Assembly: GCF_030272615.1 (NCBI RefSeq)
Contig: NC_081410.1
Location: forward strand, 502,162,442 to 502,226,441
Length of the DNA stretch: 64,000 bases
Direction of reading: 5' to 3'
Source: Cryptomeria japonica
Taxonomy: Eukaryota > Streptophyta > Pinopsida > Cupressales > Cupressaceae
In this document: piece by piece, positions 1 through 9,603 of the stretch
How the letters are laid out: every line of letters starts with the position of its first letter
Position numbering within the stretch: the first letter of the stretch is position 1
Made by a program: the position numbers and the translations under genes
The notes under the pieces: model-generated
The model's input: the letters and a program-made list of their open reading frames with translations, nothing else
Told to the model about the DNA's origin: nothing
Database searches by the model: none

Positions 1-2085
1 ATTAAATCAGCTCGATCAATCATATCCTGAACAATGTTTTTCAATCTCATGCAATTGTTCGTTCGATGAACTTTGTTATGATGAAAATCACAATAGTGTG
101 AATCATTCCACCAAGGTGGTTTGATTTGGGGTTCATAGTTGCTGATTGTAGGCAAAGAGAGAATCTTGTTTGCCAGGAGCTCTTTGAATGCTGATTCTAG
201 TGATTGTCCCAGTGGTGTGAAGACACGCTTCTAGAAATTGTTAGTGTTGTCACGTGAATTGTTATTATGTCCTTGATTCATGGTTTTGTTTTGAGTATCG
301 TTGGTGTTGTTTGCGTTGGGTTGACATTGACTAGTATTTGGTGCATATGTGTTAGCGTTTGGATTAGCACCAATAGAATTTTTCATAGCTTGAGGATTTT
401 CTGATAATGTGAGCACTGGTTGTTTGGATTTTGGATCTTGCGATTCATTGTTGCCTTCATTTTTGTTTTGAGTCCAGAATCAAGACTTGTCTAAGTTGTT
501 GTTGCTTTGGTTATTGTAGTTTGATGAATTTGTTCCTTCTTTGAAGAATTTGAGCATTCCCTTTTTGACACATGCTTCCTCTACTTGAATGCCATTTTCA
601 ATCAATTTAGCAAAAGATGGGATGCATTGGAGTTTGAGTCTGTAACTCATCTCACCATTCAAGTTGTTGATGAAGATTTCCATTTTCTCCTTTTCAGGAA
701 TATCTCGAGGATATCATGATACCATACGTCGCCAACGTTGAAGGAATATCATGAATTTTTCATTATTCTTTTGTTTGGTGTTGCAGATGTCTAGCATGGT
801 TATAGCATGTTGAATGTTATAGGAATATTGTGTTATGAACTTGTTAACCAATTCATCAAATGATCTGATAGGTGGTGTAATTTTGGATAATCATTCCATT
901 GTTTGTCCTCCCAAGCTTTTGGGGAATAACCTTATTAGATAGGTGTCACCATGAGCAAATTCAAGACTCATGGTACAGAATTCTTTAACATGATCACAGG
1001 GATCACTTTTTCCATCGTATTTGTCAAATTTAGGTATGTCTGAGTTTGGAGGAAAAGGGATCATGTGCAATTTTCTGTCAAAAGGATAAGGACAAATTTT
1101 GTTTAATGAGTACCGCACTATTGTCCCTTGTTGCAGGTCTTGTATTTGTCTTTGTAACATTTGCATTTGTTTAGTAAGGGCAACCAAAGGTGTATTGTTT
1201 TGTCGGGGGAAGAGTTCTCGCGTATTGATCCTGGGTTGAAACAGTGTGTGGAATGGTATGTTTTGATCGAGAATGTATTGTCTTGGTGTATGTTGTTCTG
1301 GTATGTTTTGATTCGGGATGTTTTGTCTTGGTGTATGTTGTTCTGGTATGTTTTGATCAGGGATATCTTGCTTAGGGTCACATGCTTCCCCTTCCCATTG
1401 TTGTTCTTGATATTCATAATGTTGAGGTTGCATTCTAAACACATCTACGTCAAAGTTTTCAGGGAGTTTGACTCCTTTTCTTGTGAGCATGAGCAAATAT
1501 TTTTCTTTGTCATTTTCCATGAGCTTTTCTACAAGCTTTTGGAATGAAACACTTTCTTGGCATTCCTGAAGAAGCTCTTCAGAAATTTCAGTATCCTCTA
1601 GGTGTGGACCTTCAAAAGGATTTGACAACCTTCGATTCATACTAGATTCTGCTTGTGCCTTGCTTTGTTGGTTTTGTTGAGAGAAAGTAACAAGCATTTT
1701 AGTAGAAACTTTTAGTGATGAAGGGGACAAAATCCTCTTCGATATGTTGCTCGGGGGTTGGTGGTTCAGGTTGGGGTGTGTTATAAGTGATACACTTGTT
1801 GGGTAGGAATGCCGGATTGATCCTGCCTCCACGATGTATGATTTGATTAAAAGCGGATTTTTGACAATACGCCCTAGTCTTTAAAGGATTTTTGTCAAAT
1901 TTGTTGGATTTGTTTTGGATATAATGTTTGACGTGATGAAGGAATACTTGATAAGATTTGAAGAGTTGATGATTGATGTATAAAAAATTGTTTCTCTTGA
2001 TAAATTTGGAAAAACTTGGTTGTTGTTTCCTTAATGTGATGTTACGATAAAGATTCTTTCTTCTCAGAATATGGGGATTAGTCAT
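1..2085 (-). pseudogene. Element A gag (retrotransposon capsid), decayed, 3' end outside window
   Basis: Minus-strand gag remnant. A basic N-terminal stretch begins at 2085 (MTNPHILRRKNLYRN). A frame change at about 1740-1800 leads into a frame read from 1832 to 891, containing a Q/P/N-rich linker with short repeats of the type IPEQHTPRQ. A retrotransposon-gag core follows, with PKFDKYDGKSDPCDHVKEF and LFPKSLGGQ. It continues past an in-frame TGA near 888 into SYRLKLQCIPSFAKLIENG (about 620), then an N-rich linker (231-416). The last block has a zinc-knuckle-like pattern, YCDFHHNKVHRTNNC (about 60-100). At least four nonsense codons interrupt it (near 888, 714, 480 and 231). The family role is to form the virus-like particle that packages element RNA. 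This copy cannot do so. Confidence 0.75.
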
Positions 2086-2593
2086 GCATAAGTGATCAAT
2101 GGTTTCTTTTGATTTGTTTTGGATTTAGTTGATCTTGCTTTGAAAATTCAAGTTTTACTCTATCAAAGTGAAGGTTTAGATGCCCCTTCATGACAAAGTG
2201 TGTCAAATGATATGGATAAAGTCTCCCGATATGGAAACTTGATTCGACAACCTGAGGTTTTAAACAAGTGTTTTTGAGATGAAATCTGTGAGATGATAAA
2301 GGATCCTTTTGATACTTGTGATGATGTTTCCGGATTTCGATAGGATAGATATGTTTTACTGTGCGATCACTTTCAGATTTTTACAACATTTGGTTGACAA
2401 AAACTTTGCTCAAGAAATGGTTTTTACAGCTTTGTTTTCGCTATTCTGCTTTGATGAAAAATGATGCTGATGAAAAGAGGCTTTTGAAGATGTTTTCCAA
2501 ATTTTCAAAATTTATCACTGTTTTGCCCCCTATTTTTTTGTTCTTGGTCACATGCTAAAATAGAGACAAGATGTGCTACTAAATTTACTTCAC

Positions 2594-2924
2594 GCGCTAA
2601 AAGAATGACCACACGTGCTAGGCTGCCCCCTGCCACGCGCTAAAGTTTTCGACTGTTAAAATTTGTTTTCTGTTGGGCTCAAAAAGTTATGCGCTAGCAT
2701 GGGTCTGTGACGTGCTAATTGTTAAACCCTAATCGCTAAAGTTTGACTCCTACGCACTAAGCTAATGCTTCAACATGCTACGCTGTTTTCTAGATGCGCT
2801 AACTATTTAACATTGTTTTGAAATTTTGGATGAAATGCTACTATTTTGACCAGATGCACTAACTTTATGCTTTGATGCACTAACAAAAGTACCCCACATG
2901 CTAAGAAGTTGTTCTCATGTGCTA
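2594..2924. repeat. 21-bp-phased GCGCTA array I in the leader of element A
   Basis: The hexamer GCGCTA and its close variants (GTGCTA, GCACTA, ATGCTA, TCGCTA) begin at 2594, 2615, 2637, 2691, 2712, 2733, 2754, 2775, 2796, 2835, 2856, 2877, 2898 and 2919. Spacing is 21 bp almost throughout, with two phase breaks of 54 and 39 bp. The bases between hexamers are poorly conserved. The hexamer is often preceded by GA or CA plus T. The array lies between the primer site and gag of element A, so it would be part of its genomic RNA leader. Confidence 0.85.
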
Positions 2925-4441
2925 AACTGCCCTGATTTGTCCTTTGGTTGGTTTTTTGAAATTTTTAGATTTAATTGTGAGTTTTTCAGTCTTGATGGAT
3001 GATTTTCTGAAGTAGTAAATGCAAGCACAACACAAAAAAGACAACTATTTTGCTTAATCTAACAAAAAGTGTATGTTCTGCGAGGATGTGTTCAAATCCC
3101 CAATGTTTTAATAGGTTCGGATACGAATAATACACTTCAAGAAGACTCTTTATTCAAAGGTCATAAATAACATCATAGCCCACTAGTCTCGATACTGCGT
3201 CAGCTCAAACAGCCATGTCACCCCCTAGAGGGCGCCCATTTTTTTGCCTTTTTCCATAAATTAACTCAAAGTAAATTGCTTCACAATTGAGTAGTTATCT
3301 TAGGAGATATATGGTGAGTGATCTTGGGGGTGAATTCTTCCCCACCCTTGCACTATGATGTTATAAATGTCTGGTTACTGACTCGACTCAAGGTTTCTAT
3401 TTCTATGGTTCGTAATCAGGCTTCCTGTTCGACCGTCAGTGATAAACTCCCTCAGAAGGCTTCCCAACCTTTAGAACAAAGGCTTTACGTATCTCAAGGA
3501 TACTGGAAGAAGGCTAATCATTGTGCACAACCGTTGAAAAGGAATTTCATCACTTTCCACTTTTGATTATAGTGGGTTGGAATACTTAGCATCAAAGCCA
3601 TTTCCCACTTAGGTCCTTCCCTTCACATCGGCCATAAATGGCTTTAAGAGTTGATTCCAACTCCTCGGGAAGGCAGGCCTGCTAAAGGATTTATTGCTTG
3701 AAGTAAAGAAAACTTTTAAGAGTGGTCTAGATTTTTTATCACCCAGTTAAGGGGAGAGCACATTCCTTCCACTTTCGAGACAAGGCAAACAATTTTTCTT
3801 TTTAGCCTTTCAATATAAATGATTTGCTAACTTCTATTGGGAGATGTTGCTCGAAAAAGCATGGTGTCAATTTTACTTTCTCCAAATCAGTGATTTTTTT
3901 GTTTTTTTTTAATCTAGAAAAATAATTGGGTCAACAAAGCAAAAGTTTAATTTTGGATAACAAAAGGAAACCGGCAAAAGGGGAATAACTTCCCTCCTTT
4001 GATTGTAATAAAATTTCGTAAGTGTGGTTCTTTCCTTTGCAAAAATTAGAAATGAATCCTTTTATACACCAAAGGATGGTGAGGTTCTTTTTATAGCTAT
4101 TTTTGCAAAAAGGAAGGTTTGTATGATTTTTTTTTTAAAGCCAAAAATAAGTTTTCTCCTATGAAAGCAAGAAATGTTCTAATTTGTGGTTCTTTTTATA
4201 GCCCCAAAAAGTGAGTTCAATTTTAAGAACAAAAGAAGTTCAGATTTTAAACTAACTTAACTAAGTTAGTGAAAATTCTAACTATCTTAATATTTTAAAA
4301 CTAAGCTCCCATCTGCAACAAATTTGTTAGAATCTTGCAAGGAAACAAGAGGAAAACGTTAGATGATTGGTGGACTTCAACAAGTCTACTTTTTATCCCC
4401 GGTTACAGATTTTAAATTTTTTATTTCTGTCTATTAATGAT
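2925..4441 (-). other. Element A leader between the two phased arrays, no gene recognised
   Basis: About 1.5 kb of untranslated leader on the minus strand. The short frames on either strand here do not resemble any protein I know and lack consistent coding character. T-rich runs and partial repeats of a TTCTTTTTATAG motif occur at about 4090 and 4190. I see no insertion boundary, so I treat this as leader sequence of element A. Confidence 0.5.
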
Positions 4442-4714
4442 GCGCTATAGAGAAAACTATACGCGCTACAAAATAACAGTGATGCGCTAAAAGAAATTGG
4501 TGATGCGCTACACTGTTTTCAGGATGCGCTACTCTGTGTTCTAGAAGCGCTGCTCTGTTTTTCTCCCGCGCCGAGACCTATAGGAAAAGTTTAGAATTCT
4601 AATGCACTAATAAACAAATTTGATGCGCTAGATGATGGACTCAACGCGTTGAATAGTAAACTGGATGTGCTAGGCTATTGACTAAATGCACTAGGGAATG
4701 CTTCCCACGTGCTG
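4442..4714. repeat. 21-bp-phased GCGCTA array II in the leader of element A
   Basis: Hexamers begin at 4442, 4463, 4484, 4505, 4526, 4547 and (degenerate) 4568. After one phase break they resume at 4604, 4625, 4646, 4667, 4688 and 4709. Spacing is exactly 21 bp within each block. The most complete unit reads GATGCGCTA. Because 21 is divisible by three, any minus-strand frame reads as a heptapeptide repeat, for example one with Ser-Ala-Ser every seven residues near 4438-4505. In-frame stops such as the TGA near 4520 interrupt it. Coding and non-coding roles are both open. Confidence 0.85.
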
Positions 4715-4781
4715 ATTCTCGTTTCCCGTGGACCTGCAAAAGTGGTTATATTTAAAAACTGATTTGATATATGGGGTAATG

Positions 4782-4798
4782 CCCCACGGTGGGCACCA
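4782..4798 (-). promoter_or_regulatory. Primer-binding site of element A, not the usual initiator-Met type
   Basis: Four bases inside the LTR edge, the minus strand reads TGGTGCCCACCGTGGGG. It begins with the TGG that pairs with a tRNA 3' CCA, followed by a GC-rich acceptor-stem complement. It differs from the TGGTATCAGAGC initiator-Met site used by elements C, F and G here. I cannot assign the primer tRNA with certainty. Its place directly beside a TG...CA LTR fixes the orientation of element A. Confidence 0.65.
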
Positions 4799-4802
4799 GA
4801 AA

Positions 4803-6231
4803 TGTATGCGGGAAAAGCAGGTCGATAGAACTCAATATGTGGAAAATGGAGTCTAAGGAGCCTTGCTCACACACCCACAGGACTTCTTGGTGCAAGCTAT
4901 GGAGTCATGAAGTATGGCTCAGCTTCCCAAGGTTGGTTCCATGGTTCTCTATCTTGCATGGTCCCTCAAACCAATATTTTTGCTCTCAGATCACTAAGCA
5001 AAATGATTTAGGGATGGCAAATGCAAGAACGAGGGATGCTTTTGTTGATTTTAATATGAGATGCATCCTAAGCTATGCATGATGCTACAAATGCAATAAA
5101 CTAGCTATAAGATGACAAGGTTAGTAAACAAGACTATCCTAGCATACTATATTAGTTCATGATTTAAGATAAATGATAAGGAACATACTCTAAACTAGCA
5201 TATTTAGATTAATTCTTGTTTAAAAAGAGAAGCTAAATGATGAGTATAAAATGAGATATGAAAGCTTGAATGGATTTAAGTATAAGTGTGATGCTAAAGA
5301 CTTGGATGATGAAAATGGAGGAATGAGAGCTATATTTATAGTAAAAATAGGGCAATGGATGGTCAGGATGGAAAGAGTTAATCAAGGGCCAATTTTGAAA
5401 GTTGGGAATCCATGTTTGCAATTGGCACCAATGAAATGGTGACAATTGTCAACATAAGGTTGGTTGAGAGGAGATGTAAGAAGCATTAAATGCTTGAGAA
5501 GACCTCATGGTTACCCTAGGGGTTAAGGGTTAAGGTTAAGTTAGGGTTAAACATTGGATAAAGCTTTTACCCAAAGGATAAACTCTTGTGCAAAGGTTTA
5601 AGGATAACCATGATCAAAGCAATAAATGCTTGATGAGACCCTTGGGTTAGATGGAGGTTGAGTTTATGGAAATTCTTTATCCATGTAAGAGGGTTGAGCT
5701 AACCATTAATGGTTATGAAGACTTTGGGGATAACTTTGTAAGAGTCCTTCCAAATTTGGGGGCACTTGTTGAATGGATAAAGGCTTTAATGCAATTTGAA
5801 TACTTTACTCCAAATTTGAGAAGTGACCTCCTCAAATTTAGGGAAAAGGGAAAAGGGATAATGGATGGGTTTGGGTTAATTAATTAGGTTTAGAAGAATC
5901 TAGAAGAGGTTAGAAAGAGGGTTAGGATGCAAGTGGGTGAGGGAAAATAGGTTTTAATTGAATTTAATTCAATTTGGTTGCAATTAAATAAATTAGATTT
6001 ATTTAAGTTAGGATAACTATTTTAATTAAATTTGAATTTAATTAAAAAGTGGACAGGGGCTTTAATTGAATAAAATGAATTTATCCTATTAAATGGTATA
6101 GTGAATTTAATTGAGTAATTTACTTAATTAAATAGAGGAATGTGGATAATTCAATTAAATTGGATTTAATTAAATAGAGAAATGAACATAAGATATTCAT
6201 TTAGGAATATGGTCATTTTTATATGTCTACA
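4803..6231 (-). mobile_element. 5' LTR of element A (1429 bp)
   Basis: On the minus strand it starts TGTAGACATA and ends GCATACA. The solo LTR at 34787-36211 is the same sequence family in the opposite orientation, with matching ends and near-equal length (1425 bp). The U3 half is rich in AATTAAAT tracts. A TATA box lies at 5331-5340. A short G-rich GGGTTAA-type repeat at 5519-5552 resembles telomeric repeats but is imperfect. Confidence 0.8.
5331..5340 (-). promoter_or_regulatory. TATA box of the element A LTR
   Basis: The minus strand reads CTATAAATATAG around this position, downstream of an AT-rich U3. The solo copy of the LTR has CTATAAATAG at the matching place (35707-35714). Transcription would run toward lower coordinates. 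Confidence 0.55.
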
Positions 6232-7040
6232 ATTTCATTTAAATTATTTAAATTAATTAACTTATTCTTCCAATTCCCCAAATTATAATTCCAATTAATT
6301 CCATCTAATTTCATCTCATTTCTCCCAAATTCATTTCATCTAATTTCATATTTTCAAATTCACATTTTTCCCATATCTGAATTTTAGTTAATTTCTTGTG
6401 CATTTCAACATTCGAATGACCAAATTCAATATCAAAATCCTACAACACATGTTAAAATCAGAATTGATTGATCAAATCAGTTGTCTAATCAATTAACTCA
6501 TCAATCATCCTTTTTAACTCAAATCAATCCACTTATCTCTCCAATCAATTCAATCTTCCAATTCATCAATTCAATCTTCTAATCAATCAATCCAATCAAC
6601 TATTCCATCTATTCAGTCTACTGGTCAATCAATTAAGGTCACTCTCTAATCAATCTAGTTGACTATTCAATCAAATGAGTTAACAAATCAATCAATTGAG
6701 TTCACTGATCAATCTAAATCAGTTATCTATCAATCAACACTTGAGTTCAAATTCTCACCTCCTTTGTGTTGAAAATCTATAAATTCAACCTCTTTTCTCA
6801 ATTCATTCTAGGATCACAAAATCAGAGTCTTCAAAGTATTTGTATGCAAAAAATTAGTGCAATACCTAAGAGCCACCAACCACTGAAATTGGAGAAGCAC
6901 AATGGAAGCAAAGATGTATAATGAGGGAGTTTCTATTTGAATGCATTTCTCATTTCTTGTATTGATTTTCATTGATTATGTTTGATGTTTGTTAATTAGT
7001 TGAGAATTGGTGATTTGTTCTTATTTTCTAATTAGCTTAA
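6232..7040. repeat. AT-rich filler with degenerate AATCAATT repeats, no gene
   Basis: From about 6430 to 6740 the plus strand is a degenerate run of short units such as AATCAATT and TCAATCAA, with almost no G. No extended reading frame and no element boundary is visible. It separates the outer edge of element A from the truncated end of element B. Confidence 0.5.
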
Positions 7041-8160
7041 TACATATGACATTCAGGCATACAAATATATACCACAACAATGATCATAAGATTTTCATTA
7101 GTTTTGATGTATAAATTACTATCAACACACCCATTTTTGAAACATTGTTGATGTAGACATTTATCAAGTCTTGAATACGGCACTCTAGGTGCATGTTTTA
7201 ACATATCCTTAGCATACTTAGTTTGAGAGATAAATATGCCCTTATTCAGCTGTAATATTTATAAACCAATAAAATATGATCTCTCCTCGTAGTGACATCT
7301 CAAATTTAGACTAGATTTAATTAGCAAACTCTTTGCATAGGACATCCTTATTTCCTACAAAAATGATATCATCTACATATACCACAACAAGGATCATAAG
7401 ATTGCCATTGGTTTTGATGTACAAATTACTATCATCACACCCCTTTTTGAAACCTTGGTGATGTAGATACTTATCATTTATTGAATGCCATGCTCTAGGT
7501 GCTTGTTTTAACCCATATAGTGCTTTCCTTAGTCTGCAAACAAAGTTCTCATCTTCATGTAGTTGAAATCATTCAAGTTGCTCTATGTATACTTATTCAA
7601 GACCACCATTTAAGAAGGATGATTTGACATCTGTTTAGTATACATTATATCCTTTATATGCGAAAAATGCTAAAAACATCTTGATGGCTTCAAGCCTTAC
7701 AACCAGAGAAAAAGTTTCTTCAAAGTCAATCCCCTGAACTTGTGAGTAACCCTTGCACACAAGTCTTGCCTTGTTTCTTATCACTTTGCATTCTTGATTA
7801 ATTTTGTTTCTACAGACCCATTTAGTTCCAATAGCATTCTTATCAGCAGTTCTAGGAACTAAATCCCATGTTTTGTACTTCTAAATTTTCTGCAACTCTT
7901 CCTACATTGCCTTCATCCATTTTTCACTCTTGCTGGCTTCATTAAAGTTTCTTCGTCCCATTCCAGTCATGATCTTAAAACAAATTTCTTTCTCATTCAT
8001 CCTTTAATTTTTCCTTCTTGTTTGCATGCCCTCATTCTTGTTGCCAATAATATGATCTTCGAGATGTTCTTTTGCACATATCTATTTGGGGCCTTGTTGA
8101 CAACCTCTTCTTTACTTTTAGATTTCTCTTCATCTTCTACACATGGTTCTTCAATCTGAT
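7041..8160 (-). pseudogene. Element B reverse transcriptase remnant with an internal duplication
   Basis: On the minus strand, conserved copia reverse transcriptase blocks appear from about 7850 downward: [10 protein letters not shown], then a region matching the catalytic motif I, then [14 protein letters not shown] (about 7520) and VYVDDIIFVGN (about 7370), the catalytic YVDD box. The sequence next reaches GIFISQTKYAKDM (about 7210). It then returns to a second, more diverged copy of the block before YVDD (7205 down to 7058). Several stops interrupt it, and RNase H is absent. Confidence 0.8.
7058..7520. repeat. Direct duplication of about 148 bp within element B reverse transcriptase
   Basis: Bases 7058-7205 and 7373-7520 align over their length with substitutions. 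Both carry ATATACCACAACAA near their low-coordinate end and CTCTAGGTGC near the other end. The copies are offset by about 315 bp in the same orientation, and normal downstream reverse transcriptase sequence lies between them. Confidence 0.75.
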
Positions 8161-8176
8161 TTACTACATTTTGTAT

Positions 8177-9430
8177 TCATTTATGCAAGTCCACATTCAC
8201 TCTGACATGTACACTCTCAACCACTTTCTTTAGCCTTTTGTTGAAACACGTGTAGGCTTTACTATGAGTAGAGTATCCCAGGAAGATGCCTTCATCACAT
8301 CTTGACTCAAAGATACCTAGACCATCCTCATCTCTTCGGATAAAAAATTTTCTACCAAAACCCTTTAAGTACTTCATTAAAGGTTTTTTGTCATACTAGA
8401 GCTCATATGGAGTCATCTTACTATTTACTCTTAGCTGCACCCTATTAAGTATGTATACAACTATGTAGATTGCTTCCTTCCAATATACATCAGGTAGATT
8501 TGATTCATTCAACATAGTTATTGCCATCTCCTTCATAGTCCTATTCTTTTTCTCCACAACACCATTTTGTTATGCTATTTTAGGGGCTAAATATTATCTT
8601 CTAATTCAATGTCACTCACAATAATATTCAAATTAATTTGATGTGAGTTTTCCTCCATAGTCTGATCTTAAGAATTTCAATTTGTACCCACTTTCCCTTT
8701 CAACCATCTTTCTGAAAATTTTAAATCTTTCAAAGGCTTGTGACTTGTCTTGCAAGAAGGTGACCCATGTTATCCTTGAGAAATCATCAATGAGCAACAT
8801 AAAGTATTTCTTTCCATTTAGTGTTGTTGTTCTAGCTGGACCACACAAATAAGTATGCACTGATTCCAAAGGTCTTGTAGTAGAGTACTCTTTTGTCTTG
8901 AAGCTTACTTTAGTTTTCTCTCCTCTTTGCCATTCATCATATATGGTGTTTGTTGGTTTGATAATATGAGATGTGTCTTACAAAACCTTTCTTTCTCACC
9001 TTGACAAGGTTATCAAAATCTATGTGTCCTAACCTTCAATGCCACAACCAACTCTCACCAACTTGTCCCATCATGCATTGAGATTCAACGAATTCCTTCA
9101 ATTTTTTATACATTTTCATTTGTCCTTTTCCCGTCAGCAACTAGTTTATCATTGCTCTCTTTTTTGATTTCATAACCCTTGGAATCAAATGTAAACTTGT
9201 ATCCTTTGTCACACATTTGACTCACACTAAGTAGATTGTGTTTTAGTCCTTCAACATAATACACATTATGAGCTTTCAACTTGCCATCAATACTTAGAGT
9301 ACCGTTTTCTTTTATCTTTATAGAAGAATTATTTCCAAACCCGACTGAACCTCCATTCCATTCTTCAAACTTGGTAAATTTATTCATGTCTCCTGTCATA
9401 TGATTGGAGTAGCCACAGTCTACAACCCAT
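8177..9430 (-). pseudogene. Element B protease and integrase remnants
   Basis: Reading down the minus strand, a protease-type block DCGYSNHMTG (about 9400; the family usually has DSGCS) leads into YYVEGLKHNLLSVSQ (about 9230). The integrase core follows (8869-8633), with LCGPARTTTLNGKKYFMLLI and LRSDYGGKL. The usual Glu-Phe after GG is Lys-Leu here. NGVVEKKNRT, which carries the third acidic residue, follows at about 8550, and the C-terminal block DEGIFLGYSTHSKAY at about 8290. Stops lie between the blocks. In the family these domains mature the polyprotein and insert the cDNA. Confidence 0.8.
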
Positions 9431-9603
9431 AGATTTCTTCTTTTTGTATGTAAAGTTGTTTGTACTATGAGACTTGATTCTTTTTTTCTATTATCCTTTT
9501 CAACCCATATTTTCTTAGTTTCATTTTTCTTCTTTTATTCACAATTTTTATTTGATGTTGTTTTTAGTTATATTGATACAATATTTATGTGTTTAGCTGC
9601 CCT

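Larger units (their letters stand above)
1..6231 (-). mobile_element. Element A: 5' portion of a Ty3/gypsy-type LTR retrotransposon
   Basis: Read on the minus strand the order is 5' LTR (6231 to 4803), primer-binding site, a 2.7-kb leader with phased repeats, then gag (2085 to 1). Pol and the 3' LTR would lie to the left of the window. A solo LTR of the same family sits at 34787-36211 on the plus strand, which confirms both LTR ends. The 5 bases outside the 5' LTR on its outer side are ATTTC in plus orientation; the matching duplication at the 3' end cannot be seen. Assignment to Ty3/gypsy rests on the gag sequence only, because no reverse transcriptase is visible. Confidence 0.75.

Noticed and set aside
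1161-1547. Plus-strand frame opposite the element A gag as a gene
   Set aside because: It is the complement of the Q/P/N-rich gag repeats. The minus-strand frame has recognisable gag motifs; this one has none.
3318-3566. 82-codon frame in the element A leader as a gene
   Set aside because: There is no start context, domain or similarity I recognise, and it lies inside leader sequence of a retroelement on the other strand.
4789-5082. 97-codon frame over the edge of LTR A as a gene
   Set aside because: It starts in the primer-binding site and reads through the LTR end. The solo LTR copy does not preserve the frame.
5519-5552. GGGTTAA-type run as an interstitial telomere
   Set aside because: Only a few imperfect units inside LTR A, not the plant TTTAGGG repeat. 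The solo LTR copy shows the region is ordinary LTR sequence.
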